Shown piece after piece: positions 43,473-53,935 of a stretch of 64,000 nt of DNA. The stretch spans positions 62,001 to 126,000 of the forward strand of contig JAPKDQ010000006.1 of the NCBI GenBank assembly GCA_028822445.1, given 5' to 3'. The DNA is from Rhodospirillaceae bacterium (GTDB lineage: Bacteria > Pseudomonadota > Alphaproteobacteria > Rhodospirillales > Rhodospirillaceae). A model generated the notes under the pieces. It was not told the origin of the DNA. It saw only the letters and a list, made by a program, of their open reading frames with translations, and ran no database searches. A program made the translations under genes and the position numbers. Each line of letters begins with the position of its first letter. Position 1 is the stretch's first letter.

Positions 43473-44135
43473 TTAACCCAAGACTCCAAAAACCACGTTT
43501 TGTAACTCTGGTAACCCCTCAACCCGGCAATCTGGATTGGAGTCAGGATACGCTTCCCCAACCAAAATAGTGGTGCAACCAGCTGCTCGGCCACAAGCTA
43601 CATCAACGTTATTATCTCCGATGAACCAGGTTCTCGAACTAGGCTCGATCCCTAACGAGGTTAACGCATCATACACAGGATCAGGTGCCGGTTTATCCCT
43701 TGAACTCTCGCCAGAGCCAATAAACACGGAGAAGGCCTCACTCCAGCCGAAATGCAAGGCCTCTTTGCGCAAATACTCACCGGTCTTGTTGCTCACCACA
43801 GACATAGGTATGGAAATTTCGATTAGAGCCTCAACTAACTCCGCCGCCCCTTTAATAAGCTGAATGCGCTCCAGGTGAAGTTCTCCGTATGCTTCAAGGT
43901 AAATTCTGCGAGCGTCATCCCAGGCTCCGCCAAATACCTTTGGAAAAGCATCTCTCGCGGACAGGCCTAACCAGGCCTGCCACTGCTCGTAACTCCAGGG
44001 CTCAAGGTTAAAAGCCTTTAAAGTTTCGTTCATCGCCGCTGCCAAGACTGGATGGCTGTCAACCAACGTACCATCCCAATCGAAAAGCAGTGCATTTGGT
44101 TTAGGTAGATTAGCTCTGCCTTTATTCAGAGACAT
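43473..44135 (-). CDS. HAD-family hydrolase (phosphoglycolate phosphatase-like)
   Basis: The 220-aa protein has HAD motif I 'LLFDWDGTLVDSHPV' near residue 16, motif II 'SVVSNKTGEYLRKEA' near 115, the lysine of motif III in 'SSRDKPAPDPVYDAL', and motif IV 'WFIGDNNVDVACGRAAGC'. The helical cap is of the Gph/beta-phosphoglucomutase type. It should dephosphorylate a small metabolite. It overlaps the aminotransferase gene by 14 bp and so belongs to the trkA-aminotransferase transcript. Confidence 0.9.
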   Translation of the reverse strand: MSLNKGRANLPKPNALLFDWDGTLVDSHPVLAAAMNETLKAFNLEPWSYEQWQAWLGLSARDAFPKVFGGAWDDARRIYLEAYGELHLERIQLIKGAAELVEALIEISIPMSVVSNKTGEYLRKEALHFGWSEAFSVFIGSGESSRDKPAPDPVYDALTSLGIEPSSRTWFIGDNNVDVACGRAAGCTTILVGEAYPDSNPDCRVEGLPELQNVVFGVLG

Positions 44136-45006
44136 GCCAACTAGGCCTAGGCTTAAGCGATGCTAAATATGACTGGTATCGATCACGTAGGTCGCAAGAA
44201 GTGTTGCCAGGATGACCATTAGCTATGACCGCGTGATCCACATTTACGACGGGAAGGACAAATGTTGTGGTCCCAGTTAGGAACACCTCTCGGGCAGATA
44301 GTACTTCATCGAGAGTGAAGACGGCTTCTTTGGTCGAGTAGCCCGCGTCACTAGCGATCGACATGACACGGGCCCGCGTAATCCCTCCAAGAATCTCCGA
44401 ACCAAGCGGGCGGGTCACCAATGTTCCATCTTGATCCACTAACCACACATTCGCCGCGCTTGATTCTGTGACGGTGCCATCTGGATCGATTAATAACGCC
44501 TCAAAAGCGCCACTCGACTTCGCCGCCTGTTTCGCGAGTACGTTCGCGAGTAATCCGATGCTCTTGATATCCCTTCGTTGCCATCTCTGGTCGTCCTGCA
44601 CTTTCAAAGTAACACCATTTTGGATTTCGCTCACAGATGGTCCTAAGCCATGCCGTACCGTCATGACGACGGAACAGTTTATCTCCCCAGCCGGAAATAG
44701 GTGATTTCTTGGCGCTGTTCCGCGGTTGATTTGAATATACAGTATACCCGTTTGAACCCTATTCACCCGCACGACTTCTTTAGCAATCACGCCTAGTGAT
44801 GAACGCTCTGGCGTATTCCGGAACTCTAGTTCTGACATGGATCGTTCAAGCCTATCCATGTGAGGCTTTAAGTCCACCGCGCTGCCCTTCCAGATCGCGA
44901 CAACTTCGTAGACGCCGTCCGCGAATTGGTAACCACGGTCCTCAATAGAGACCGCCGCCATATCATGGTGCTCATACCTGCCATTCACGTATGCAAAGCG
45001 TGTCAT
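44122..45006 (-). CDS. dat: D-amino-acid transaminase (PLP fold type IV)
   Basis: The 294-aa protein starts 'AYVNGRYEHHDMAAVSIEDR' and 'GYQFADGVYEVV', has the catalytic lysine in 'RRDIKSIGLLANVLAKQAA' near residue 145, and 'VTESSAANVWLV' near 178. The 'DIKSLxLL' lysine context is that of D-amino-acid aminotransferases rather than IlvE. It interconverts D-Ala, D-Glu and 2-oxo acids, supplying cell wall D-amino acids. This gene recurs between hfq and trkA in relatives. It lies 7 bp after trkA. Confidence 0.87.
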   Translation of the reverse strand: MTRFAYVNGRYEHHDMAAVSIEDRGYQFADGVYEVVAIWKGSAVDLKPHMDRLERSMSELEFRNTPERSSLGVIAKEVVRVNRVQTGILYIQINRGTAPRNHLFPAGEINCSVVMTVRHGLGPSVSEIQNGVTLKVQDDQRWQRRDIKSIGLLANVLAKQAAKSSGAFEALLIDPDGTVTESSAANVWLVDQDGTLVTRPLGSEILGGITRARVMSIASDAGYSTKEAVFTLDEVLSAREVFLTGTTTFVLPVVNVDHAVIANGHPGNTSCDLRDRYQSYLASLKPRPSWHVSE

Positions 45007-45013
45007 ATTGGGC

Positions 45014-46390
45014 CTAGAAATATTCGAGACGTACTGAGAAAAGCTCCTCGACCTTACGCACAGCTTCTGTGGCTACAAATAAAATGATTCGGTCACCACC
45101 CTCAATAACGGTCTGTGGACGCGGTACGATAACCTGCCCGTCTCTTATGATTGCTCCAACACGGGCTTTGCCAGGCAAATCGACATCCTTTAGTGGTTTA
45201 CCTACCAAGACAGACGTCTCCATCGCATCTGCTTCAATGAGTTCACCGAAGTTCTCCTGAACAGAATACGCAGAATGAACACGACCTCTTCGAACATGTG
45301 ACAGAATCTGTGAGACAGTAATTGAGCGCGGATTAACGACAACATCAACACCGAGAGGCCCCATTAATGGGTTGTATGTAGATTTGTTCACCAGGGTAAT
45401 CGTCCGTTCTGCACCACACTTCTTTGCCAAGAGAGAGGCTAGAATATTTGTTTCATCATCCTCAGTAACAGCGATCACCGTTTCCGCTTTTTCCACTCCG
45501 GTTTCGAAAAGAATCTCGGGGTCCAAGATATTACCATTAATCACAACGGTATTATTAAGGGCTGCCGATACAACTTCTGCTCGTTCGCGGTTTATTTCGA
45601 TAATCTTAACGTTAATCTCTGGATGCTCACGCTCGAGCTCTTGAGCCAAAAACAATCCAACATTACCACCGCCAAAGATAACAGCTCGACGGGTTTCTGC
45701 CTCTTCGTGACCGAAGGCAGACATAGCCCGTTCGCATTGATCAGAAGCCACAACGAAATACACGTCGTCTCCCGGAAACATTTCGTCTTCAGCGTGGGGA
45801 ATAATAGACGTATCGCCGCGCTTAATTCCGACAATGATGATCTGCATTTCTGGAAAAAGGCTAGTTAACTGCCGGAGCGGCGTATTGATGAGCGGCGTAT
45901 CCTCAGTCATCCGAACGCCAATCAAGCGGACCTTATCATCGGACAGCGGGATGACATCCATTGCGCCTGGAACCTCCAGGCGCCTCGTCACCGCTCGCGC
46001 AATCTCCACTTCGGGCGAGATTACGACATCAATAGGAAGGTGGTCTCTCGTAAACATCTTTGACCACATCGGCTGGAGATAACTTTGGCTCCTGATACGA
46101 GCAATCTTGGTCGGCACACCAAACAAGGAATGCGCAACCTGACATGCAATCATGTTCACCTCATCGGTAAACGTAACTGCAATAATCATGTCAGCGTCTT
46201 CTATACCCGCACGTTCAAGAACGTCTGGCTGCGAAGCGTGTCCTACGAGACCTTTAACATCGAGGGATTCGGAAAGCCTACGTATCAGCTCGGGGCTCTG
46301 ATCAACAACGGTCACATCGTTGGTTTCAGTGGCTAAGTACCGTGCAATGTTAGAGCCGACTTCCCCAGCACCACAGATTACTACTTTCAT
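45014..46390 (-). CDS. trkA: Trk potassium uptake regulatory protein TrkA
   Basis: The 458-aa protein has two RCK units: 'VVICGAGEVGSNIARYLATE' at the N-terminus and 'AVIFGGGNVGLFLAQELERE' near 235 are the NAD-binding Rossmann starts, each followed by a TrkA-C domain. It sits on the cytoplasmic side of the TrkH/TrkG channel and gates K+ uptake with NAD(H)/ATP. No trkH is in the window. Its place directly after ntrX is a conserved order in Rhodospirillales and Rhizobiales. Confidence 0.95.
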   Translation of the reverse strand: MKVVICGAGEVGSNIARYLATETNDVTVVDQSPELIRRLSESLDVKGLVGHASQPDVLERAGIEDADMIIAVTFTDEVNMIACQVAHSLFGVPTKIARIRSQSYLQPMWSKMFTRDHLPIDVVISPEVEIARAVTRRLEVPGAMDVIPLSDDKVRLIGVRMTEDTPLINTPLRQLTSLFPEMQIIIVGIKRGDTSIIPHAEDEMFPGDDVYFVVASDQCERAMSAFGHEEAETRRAVIFGGGNVGLFLAQELEREHPEINVKIIEINRERAEVVSAALNNTVVINGNILDPEILFETGVEKAETVIAVTEDDETNILASLLAKKCGAERTITLVNKSTYNPLMGPLGVDVVVNPRSITVSQILSHVRRGRVHSAYSVQENFGELIEADAMETSVLVGKPLKDVDLPGKARVGAIIRDGQVIVPRPQTVIEGGDRIILFVATEAVRKVEELFSVRLEYF

Positions 46391-46405
46391 TGCTCTTCCC
46401 CGGCC

Positions 46406-47833
46406 CTACGACTTCTGAACTGTAGTTTCTATGCCCGCATGCTTTTCCGCACTTTCGCGAGTAAGCTTTACTTCAGTCGTTACTCCAAGAGCCTTTAACT
46501 TACGGTGCAACGCTGATCTTTCCATACCCACGAACTCGGCTGTACGAGAGATGTTTCCGCCACAGCGAATTACTTGGGCCATCAGGTACTCACGCTCAAA
46601 CATCTCGCGAGCGCCTCTCAACGGCTGCATCATAATCTCATCAGATCGTTCCAGCCTTAGCAATTGTGGTGTTTCGCCGGCTAAATCGGAAGGTAACATC
46701 TCTGCTCGGATGCTATCTGAGGCGCCACCTGGCGCCATTATAAGAAGCCAGTCAATAACGTTTCGAAGCTGCCGAACATTTCCGGGCCACGAATGGGCTT
46801 GAAGTGCGGCAATGGCATCTTCAGAAAGCGTTCTCTGGGGCATGCCAGACTTAATCGCGCCCACCTGAATGAAGTGCCTTGCTAGGGAGGGGATATCCTC
46901 AGCTCTATCAGAAAGTGGTGGCACCTCCAGCGGAACTACAGCCAACCGGTAGAACAACTCCTCCCTGAATCGGCCCCCTCGAATCTCTTCTTTTAAGTCT
47001 CGGTTAGTGGTCGCAATAACGCGGACATCAATCTCGACTTCACCTTGCCCGGCCGCACGCTCGAAGCGCTGTTCTTGCAGCATCCGAATCATGCGGCTTT
47101 GCGTCTCGAGTGGCATATCTGCGACTTCATCAAGTAGTAGTGTTCCTCCATCAGCTTGGTCAAAGACGCCACCTGATGGCGTGTTTCGACCATCACCAAA
47201 GAGAAATCCGTGTAAGCTCCCCGGCGCAAGAGATGCACAGCTCACTGCAATAAAAGGCGCCTCAGACCTTTTAGAGTTTCGATGAATTAGACGCGCAACG
47301 ATTTCCTTGCCTGACCCCGCTGGCCCGGTAATCAACACGCGAGAGCCCGTAGGGGCAACACGGTCTATGGTACGCGAAAGTTGCACAATCGGGTTGGAAA
47401 TACCTATTAAGTCTTCAGGAGGACCTTCCCTAGAACGTAATTCAAGGTTCTCTCTCCGTAAGGCTACGGACTCAATAGCGCGTTCAACGAGCAACACTAA
47501 TCTGTCTGATTGAAACGGCTTCTCGATAAATTCATACGCACCGTACTTCATAGCCTTAACGGCTGTCTCAATTGTCCCATGACCACTAATCATAATAACT
47601 TGTGTGTTTGGACGAAGGTGTTTGATCGCTTTTAATAGCTCCATCCCATCCATGGAACTTCCTTCTAACCAGATATCAAGCAGGACCACCGACGGCGCGC
47701 TGGCCCGCACTTGATCCAAAGTCGTCTCTGCATCTACGGCTTGCCGAGTAATATAACCTTCATCCTCGAGAACGCCGGCGATCAGTACACGAATATCTTT
47801 TTCGTCATCAACTATTAGAATATCGGAAGACAT
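46406..47833 (-). CDS. ntrX: Response regulator NtrX
   Basis: The 475-aa regulator has a receiver domain ('ILIVDDEKDIRVLI', Asp near 52 in 'VLLDIWLEG'), an AAA+ domain with Walker A 'GPAGSGKEIVARL' near 165 and Walker B 'GGTLLLDEV', and a Fis-type HTH ('ISRTAEFVGMERSALHRKL'). In the L1 loop, where sigma-54 activators have GAFTGA, this one reads 'FLFGDGRNTPSGGVFDQ', so direct sigma-54 activation is unlikely. With NtrY it controls nitrogen and redox-related genes. It starts 5 bp after ntrY. Confidence 0.95.
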   Translation of the reverse strand: MSSDILIVDDEKDIRVLIAGVLEDEGYITRQAVDAETTLDQVRASAPSVVLLDIWLEGSSMDGMELLKAIKHLRPNTQVIMISGHGTIETAVKAMKYGAYEFIEKPFQSDRLVLLVERAIESVALRRENLELRSREGPPEDLIGISNPIVQLSRTIDRVAPTGSRVLITGPAGSGKEIVARLIHRNSKRSEAPFIAVSCASLAPGSLHGFLFGDGRNTPSGGVFDQADGGTLLLDEVADMPLETQSRMIRMLQEQRFERAAGQGEVEIDVRVIATTNRDLKEEIRGGRFREELFYRLAVVPLEVPPLSDRAEDIPSLARHFIQVGAIKSGMPQRTLSEDAIAALQAHSWPGNVRQLRNVIDWLLIMAPGGASDSIRAEMLPSDLAGETPQLLRLERSDEIMMQPLRGAREMFEREYLMAQVIRCGGNISRTAEFVGMERSALHRKLKALGVTTEVKLTRESAEKHAGIETTVQKS

Positions 47834-47838
47834 ATTTC

Positions 47839-50166
47839 TTAGGCACTCTCTGCAATGGTCACGAGCACAGACGAATCATCTGGATCTATTGTTTTTTTTG
47901 ACGGCTTTACTACCGGAAAGTAGAATACAATACGCGCACCGCCATCTACTGCATCTTCAAGTAAGAGCCGTCCGCCATGGTCTTCAATAATTTTCCATAC
48001 AATCGCTAAGCCAAGCCCGGTCCCTTTCGTACGTGTCGTAATATATGGTTCCGTAAGTCGTTCGCGAACATCGTGTTCAGGAAGACCAACGCCGTTATCG
48101 ATGACTTCAAGATAGGCCTCCTCCAATCTTACGCCAACGGAAATTCTTATTTTTCCAAAGTCCCCTTCGCTGCTTTCATATTTCTTAGAGCCAATCGCCT
48201 CAACCGCATTTTTGAGAACATTTGCGATGGCTTGTCTGATCTGTTGGGGGTCACACTTGACTACGATGGGAGTAGTAGTGACTTCAAGTTCGATAGAGAT
48301 ATTTTTGTATGCCGTTTGTGGCAGGACCACAGCACTACGCGTTAGCTCAACCAAGTCGGAGATAGCCATAGTGGGTAGTGGCATCCGCGCGAAAGATGAG
48401 AACTCATCAACCATCTGCCCGATTTCTCCCACATGTCTAATAATCGTATCCGTACAAAGCGCGAATGCTCCTGCATCATCGCCTACACGTGGCAAATATT
48501 TTTTCTTCAGTCTTTCGGCAGCCAGCTGGATCGGCGTGAGGGGGTTTTTTATTTCATGGGCAATACGGCGTGCAACATCTGCCCATGCTGCTTTCCTTTG
48601 CGCTGCCTGAAGGTCAGTAATGTCGTCAAAGGTAAACACGAAACCCAGTACCCGTAAATCGGATTTTTCCGCTGTTAGCCGAACGAGAAATTCTCGCGGC
48701 TTGCCCGCAACCTTAATACGCATTTCTCGCTCAATCATCCGGTCAGTATTGACACTTAGTTCTTCGATCAATCGACCAAACTCAGGTACGAGCTTGATCA
48801 GTGGCAACCCAACGGTCTCAGATAGCGATACAGAAAGCAGGTCAGATGCAGCCTTGTTTGGAAGCGTAATATTTCCATCCGGGTCCAAACCGATCACTCC
48901 AGCTGTAACTCCGGAAAGTACGGCTTCAGTAAACTGGCGGCGTTCATCTAATTGCCGATTCGCTTCGACAAGCGCTTCTCGCTGCGCCGCAAGGCGGTTC
49001 GTCATTCTGTTGAATGCTCGGCCAAGTGAATCAATTTCATCGCTGGTGGCCTTCTCTTCGACGCGTACTGTCAGATCTCCGCGGCGCACACGCTCTGACG
49101 CGTCGATAAGGTCTACAATCGGTTTAGCAAGCTTAGTCGCTAATGTAAGGCCAAACCAGACTGATGCCACAAGAAGCAAGAGCGCAACTACGATGAAGAG
49201 TAACGTAAAGCCAATTTCGATTTCAGAGCGGCGCCCTTCGAGCAAGAAATATTCATCGACCGCGTCTTTTGTTCGCGCAACACGTCCAAGCACCTTCGCA
49301 TCGATAAACCTGCCCACATAAAGGAAATTACCGGGAAGTGACTCCAACCTCACCAAAGCACGCACACGGTCGCCCCCCTCTCCTGTAACAACGGCGACAT
49401 CACCCATGCTAGCCCTAGCAATGACACTTAGGGGTATCTGCTCACCTGTCTGTAAGGCAAACGTGTATCCCGCTTTTGCGATCACTTGCATATCATCCCG
49501 AAAAATGACTGCCTCGGTTAAGCCACGCAAGCCAGCTTGAGTGGAAAGAAAACGCGTTAGAACCTCGTTGGAACGGCTCAGTTGTGGCCACTGCCTATTT
49601 ATATCACTTGCCACAGACAAGGCGTCAGCGCGTATAACCTGTATGTGTTCAGCAAGATAAGCCTCCGCAACTTCAGTAGACTCAACTAAGGCTGTTCGCA
49701 CACGGTCACTGAACCAACTCTCGACACCAAGTGTGAACAGTAATGCTGCGAACACCATCATGACGATTGCAGGAGTAATGGCGACCGCGCCAAAGAGAAG
49801 AGCAAGCCTCACATGAAGTCGACTCCCAACCGCCCCGGAACGACGATTACTCCATAGCTTGGCGACATGAAGTGACACCAAAACTCCCAGTGCCAAAAGC
49901 AGAAATAAGTCAATATTCAACAGTATAAGAACGGTGGCCGGGTTAGGCCCTTCACCTTCCCAGCTAGACAGAGCAGTGACCGTCGCAACACCTGATACGA
50001 TTGCCGCCAAAGACAAGACCATGGCTAGAGCGTTATACAGTTTTTTACGTCGAGCCCAGACAAAGAAACGCAGAGTTATACGTCTTAGAGATAATGGACG
50101 CCGATACGCTTCCTTATCTGTGCGCCATGCTGCTACTTCACCATAACCTACCTTGGTATGGGGCAT
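47839..50166 (-). CDS. ntrY: Sensor histidine kinase NtrY
   Basis: The 775-aa membrane kinase has about three N-terminal helices (near 45, 85 and 130), a periplasmic segment, a further helix near 325, a HAMP domain, a PAS domain ('FTEAVLSGVTAGVIGLDPDG'), the HisKA box 'ARRIAHEIKNPLTPIQLAAE' near 550, and an HATPase domain ('TTRTKGTGLGLAIVWKIIED'). It autophosphorylates in response to nitrogen or redox status and passes phosphate to NtrX. It follows ntrC by 2 bp in the ntrBCYX cluster. Confidence 0.95.
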   Translation of the reverse strand: MPHTKVGYGEVAAWRTDKEAYRRPLSLRRITLRFFVWARRKKLYNALAMVLSLAAIVSGVATVTALSSWEGEGPNPATVLILLNIDLFLLLALGVLVSLHVAKLWSNRRSGAVGSRLHVRLALLFGAVAITPAIVMMVFAALLFTLGVESWFSDRVRTALVESTEVAEAYLAEHIQVIRADALSVASDINRQWPQLSRSNEVLTRFLSTQAGLRGLTEAVIFRDDMQVIAKAGYTFALQTGEQIPLSVIARASMGDVAVVTGEGGDRVRALVRLESLPGNFLYVGRFIDAKVLGRVARTKDAVDEYFLLEGRRSEIEIGFTLLFIVVALLLLVASVWFGLTLATKLAKPIVDLIDASERVRRGDLTVRVEEKATSDEIDSLGRAFNRMTNRLAAQREALVEANRQLDERRQFTEAVLSGVTAGVIGLDPDGNITLPNKAASDLLSVSLSETVGLPLIKLVPEFGRLIEELSVNTDRMIEREMRIKVAGKPREFLVRLTAEKSDLRVLGFVFTFDDITDLQAAQRKAAWADVARRIAHEIKNPLTPIQLAAERLKKKYLPRVGDDAGAFALCTDTIIRHVGEIGQMVDEFSSFARMPLPTMAISDLVELTRSAVVLPQTAYKNISIELEVTTTPIVVKCDPQQIRQAIANVLKNAVEAIGSKKYESSEGDFGKIRISVGVRLEEAYLEVIDNGVGLPEHDVRERLTEPYITTRTKGTGLGLAIVWKIIEDHGGRLLLEDAVDGGARIVFYFPVVKPSKKTIDPDDSSVLVTIAESA

Positions 50167-50168
50167 GA

Positions 50169-51605
50169 CTAACTCAACCCCCGAATAACGTTGATACCGA
50201 GATCTTTGACCTTCTTCCGTAATGTATTTCTATTCATCCCCAATATACGAGCCGCCTTGAGTTGATTACCAGATGTTGCTCTCAGAGTTAACGAGAGTAA
50301 CGGCCGCTCGAGTTCGCGAACGAATCTCTCATAGAGCCCTGGTGGTGGAAACTCACCGTTAAGCGATGTAAAATAATGGTTTAAATGCTGCTCGATTGAA
50401 TCGCTTAATGTCTCACCAGTATTCCACTCATCCACATCAGCTCGAGATTCACTTGCCAACTCCATTTCGATGGCATCGACGCCTAGAGTATCTTCCGCAT
50501 AAAGTGCCACCAAGCGCTTCACCATATTTTCAAGCTCGCGCACATTACCCGGCCAGCGGTATGACTTTAGACGAGCAACCGCGTCCGGGTCGATGGCTTT
50601 TTCTGGTAATCCATCTCCAACAGCCAGTGATAGAAAATGTTGAATAAGTTCTGGAATATCTTCAGTTCGTTGCCGCAATGGCGGAAGGCGAACCGGCACC
50701 ACATTAAGCCGATAGTAGAGATCCTCTCTAAATAGTCCCATTTTAATAAGTTCAGTTAAATCACGATGGGTCGCCGCAATAATGCGAACATCTGCTTTCA
50801 TCGATGTTCGACCACCAACGACCGTGAATTCACCCTCCTGCAACACGCGAAGTAATCGTGTTTGAGCCTCAGCAGGCATGTCACCTATCTCATCTAGAAA
50901 AAGTGTTCCCCCCGCCGCTTGCTCAAACCTACCCGTAGTTCTTTGAGCAGCACCGGTGAACGCACCTTTCTCATGGCCAAAAAGTTCACTTTCAATCAAC
51001 TCTCTGGGGATTGCCGCCATATTGACTGCAACGAAAGCTCTGTTTCTCCGCTGACCGTAATCATGTAATGCGCGAGCGACTAACTCTTTTCCTGTACCAG
51101 ACTCACCCGTAATCATAACAGTTAGGTCAGTGTTAATAAGACGAGCAACAGAACGATAAACCTCCTGCATTGCAGCAGATCGGCCGATCAACGGTAGCCC
51201 TTCCTCCTCTAGTCCAGCCTTAATAGAAGGTCTATCAGACGCCGTATCGAGCGCCCGTTTCACCACCCCCACCAACTCTTCCAGGTCAAAGGGCTTTGGC
51301 AGATATTCAAACGCACCCCGCTCAGCCGCCTTAACGGCAGTAAGCAAAGTATTTTGTGCGCTCATAACAATAACGCGGAGGTTAGGGCGCAATTTACGAA
51401 TGCGAGGAATGAGGTCTAGCCCGTTTTCGTCCGGCATGACCACGTCGGTGATGACCAGGTCGCCGTCACCATTTTCGATCCAATTCCAGAGTGTCGACGC
51501 ATTGCTCGTTGTCCGCACATTATACCCAGCGCGACCGAGTGCCTGATTTAGCACCGTTCGAATACTGGTATCATCGTCAGCGACGAGAATAGAATGCTCA
51601 GTCAT
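50169..51605 (-). CDS. ntrC: Nitrogen regulator NtrC (sigma-54 activator)
   Basis: The 478-aa protein has a receiver domain (Asp in '[13 protein letters not shown]' near 54), an AAA+ domain with Walker A '[17 protein letters not shown]', a complete sigma-54 loop '[17 protein letters not shown]', and Walker B '[13 protein letters not shown]'. The Fis-type HTH at the end reads '[20 protein letters not shown]'. It activates nitrogen assimilation genes when phosphorylated by NtrB. It overlaps ntrB by 8 bp. Confidence 0.97.
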   Translation of the reverse strand: MTEHSILVADDDTSIRTVLNQALGRAGYNVRTTSNASTLWNWIENGDGDLVITDVVMPDENGLDLIPRIRKLRPNLRVIVMSAQNTLLTAVKAAERGAFEYLPKPFDLEELVGVVKRALDTASDRPSIKAGLEEEGLPLIGRSAAMQEVYRSVARLINTDLTVMITGESGTGKELVARALHDYGQRRNRAFVAVNMAAIPRELIESELFGHEKGAFTGAAQRTTGRFEQAAGGTLFLDEIGDMPAEAQTRLLRVLQEGEFTVVGGRTSMKADVRIIAATHRDLTELIKMGLFREDLYYRLNVVPVRLPPLRQRTEDIPELIQHFLSLAVGDGLPEKAIDPDAVARLKSYRWPGNVRELENMVKRLVALYAEDTLGVDAIEMELASESRADVDEWNTGETLSDSIEQHLNHYFTSLNGEFPPPGLYERFVRELERPLLSLTLRATSGNQLKAARILGMNRNTLRKKVKDLGINVIRGLS

Positions 51606-52713
51606 GAACCAAACTACTATCCGTCAAAATAGGTAACATAATTCTAAAAGTTGTCCCCTGATTATTTGACTCAAAATCAATAACGCCACCGTGACCCGAC
51701 ACAATCTTTGCGACGAGGGCCAGTCCGAGCCCACTTCCATTTGACTTTGTTGTAACAAACGGGTCAAACAGGTTAGAACTCAGATCCTCTGGAACACCAA
51801 CTCCATTGTCCGCAACAGTTACTACCAAGGGCAACTGCACGCGGCTTATCTGACCGGGTATCTTAACCCGCACGCCCGGTTGATACGCTGTCGATAAAAC
51901 AATTTCACCGTTTGATTCTGGAGATGCCTCGGCCGCGTTCTTGACAAGATTGAGGAGGACTTGAACGAGTTGATCGCGGTGTCCGTTTACGAGCGGTAAC
52001 GAGGGGTCGTATTTTTCAGTAAACATTATTCCTTTAGCAAATCCGTTTTCTGCCAGTCGCTTAACATGCTCGAGAACGCTATGAATATTAACACCCTCTC
52101 GTTCAAGCGGTCTATTATCTGAGAAAACCTCCATACGGTCTACAAGAGCAACTATTCGGTCTGCTTCATCACGAATTAATTGTGTCAGCCCCACATCGTC
52201 CCCTAGGGCATTTTGCTCCAAAAGCTGCGCAGCCCCGCGAATTCCGGAGAGTGGGTTCTTTACCTCGTGAGCCAGCAGAGCTGCCATAGCAGTCACCGAT
52301 CGAACGCTATAACCGTTCTCGAGCTGCCGTCCAATCTTCAGGGCGCGTGTCTCCTCTTGAAACAAGACCACAACAGAATCCGAGCGATCGATCAGAGGTG
52401 CTCCATGCACTGCCATAATGCGATTGCCCGTTTTCGGCGTGTCAAGTCGCACACCATACTCTGATATCGGAGCTTGATCCCTAACTACCTGACTAATAAG
52501 AGAATGAACCGGTCCATCAATCGGGAGAAACTGCGATAGGTCTCGACCGACAAGAGATGCCGTGCTGGACTGAAATAACTGTTCCGCCGCAACATTTGCA
52601 TATCGTAGCTCAAAGGATTGATCCACTACGAAAATCGCTGCCCCCAAAGCAGATAAAACTTCCTCGGCCTTAATTGGAAACTCTAGAGCTGTAACGGGAA
52701 GTACTTCTGCCAT
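51598..52713 (-). CDS. ntrB: Nitrogen-sensing histidine kinase NtrB
   Basis: The 371-aa soluble kinase carries a PAS domain (about 15-125), the HisKA motif '[20 protein letters not shown]' near 145, and HATPase motifs '[15 protein letters not shown]' (N box) and '[18 protein letters not shown]' (G2 box). It is controlled by PII protein and (de)phosphorylates NtrC. Its start shares one base with the dusB stop (TAATG), so the two are translationally coupled. Confidence 0.96.
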   Translation of the reverse strand: MAEVLPVTALEFPIKAEEVLSALGAAIFVVDQSFELRYANVAAEQLFQSSTASLVGRDLSQFLPIDGPVHSLISQVVRDQAPISEYGVRLDTPKTGNRIMAVHGAPLIDRSDSVVVLFQEETRALKIGRQLENGYSVRSVTAMAALLAHEVKNPLSGIRGAAQLLEQNALGDDVGLTQLIRDEADRIVALVDRMEVFSDNRPLEREGVNIHSVLEHVKRLAENGFAKGIMFTEKYDPSLPLVNGHRDQLVQVLLNLVKNAAEASPESNGEIVLSTAYQPGVRVKIPGQISRVQLPLVVTVADNGVGVPEDLSSNLFDPFVTTKSNGSGLGLALVAKIVSGHGGVIDFESNNQGTTFRIMLPILTDSSLVHD

Positions 52714-53705
52714 TACGCAGCCTGAGCTAAATCAGAAAAACCACCTGCAAACAAAGATTGAATCTTCTGCCTGACCACGCCAGGGTTTGTTTCCATATTA
52801 ATTTTGGCTCGGAAAGCATTCGCACCGGCTACGCCATACGCCGACCATGCAAGATGTTTTCGAGCAACCCGGATCCCCTTGCCCTCGCCGTAATGCGACA
52901 AGAGAGACTCATAGTGCTGAAGTGCAATCTCGCATCGATCCATATTTGATGGGTCTGGAACATGCTCACCTGTTGCAAGAAAACTAGCCACTTGAGACGG
53001 GAACCAAGGTTTGCCATAGCAGCCGCGACCAATCATTATGCCATCTGCGCAAGATTGCTTTAGGGCCTGGGCAGCATCAGTTTCAGAAACGATGTCACCG
53101 TTAACAATAACCGGAATTGAAACCGCGCGTTTCACATGGGATACAGCATCCCAATCTGCTGACCCGGTATACATCTGCGTCCGAGTCCGGCCATGTATCG
53201 TGATCATCTGAATACCAGCGGCTTCAGCCTTGCGGGCTAGAGACGGCGCATTTAGAGTTTTTTCATCCCAGCCTAGCCGCATTTTTAAAGTGACGGGTAC
53301 ATCGACCGCTTTCACCACAGCGTCCATAATACGGAGGGCATGGTCTTCGTCTCTCATTAGCGCGGAACCGGCCCACCCTTTGACAACTTTCTTAACCGGG
53401 CAACCCATGTTGATGTCTATAAGAGCGGCGCCACGCTCTTGGTTCAAACGCGCCGCTTGGGCCATCACGGAGGGGTCACAACCGGCAAGTTGGACTGCCA
53501 TCGGGGCTTCCTCCTCGCATGGAGTACTCATGCGAAGGGTATCCCGGTGGGCTCGCACCATTTGTTGGCTGGCAATCATTTCTGAAAAAACTAACCCGGC
53601 ACCGAAACGTCGAACTAAAGACCTAAACGGCTGATCAGTGACACCAGACATCGGAGCCAATAGCACCTGGTTATCAAGAATAATGTTACCGATTCTTAGG
53701 GTCAT
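52713..53705 (-). CDS. dusB: tRNA-dihydrouridine synthase DusB
   Basis: The 330-aa flavoprotein has the Dus signatures: '[20 protein letters not shown]' (FMN binding), '[11 protein letters not shown]' with the active-site Cys-Pro region near 98, '[10 protein letters not shown]', '[12 protein letters not shown]', 'VIVNGDI' and '[13 protein letters not shown]'. It reduces uridines in tRNA D-loops with NADPH. dusB before ntrB is a strongly conserved alphaproteobacterial order. The 230-bp gap upstream, shared with divergent ispDF, should carry both promoters. Confidence 0.96.
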   Translation of the reverse strand: MTLRIGNIILDNQVLLAPMSGVTDQPFRSLVRRFGAGLVFSEMIASQQMVRAHRDTLRMSTPCEEEAPMAVQLAGCDPSVMAQAARLNQERGAALIDINMGCPVKKVVKGWAGSALMRDEDHALRIMDAVVKAVDVPVTLKMRLGWDEKTLNAPSLARKAEAAGIQMITIHGRTRTQMYTGSADWDAVSHVKRAVSIPVIVNGDIVSETDAAQALKQSCADGIMIGRGCYGKPWFPSQVASFLATGEHVPDPSNMDRCEIALQHYESLLSHYGEGKGIRVARKHLAWSAYGVAGANAFRAKINMETNPGVVRQKIQSLFAGGFSDLAQAA

Positions 53706-53935
53706 TAGAATCCAGTTAAAATACTTGCCTAATTGTTGAGCATTTGCCGCCTGAATTACTCCAAAATCAAGAGGCTTACTTTATTATGGAGTGAGATAGT
53801 TTACCAAAGTGGCGGAATCTAGCCATTCTCTATGAAATAAATTGATGTAATTCAGCAACTATGGTTGCCAGGAATATCACATGGTATTGGGTTTCCTTGA
53901 TATCCGCATGATCCAATGAAAGACGCTGCAAGCTA

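Noticed and set aside
48620-49321. 233-codon plus-strand ORF
   Set aside because: Shadow of ntrY; low-complexity Ser/Arg-rich product.
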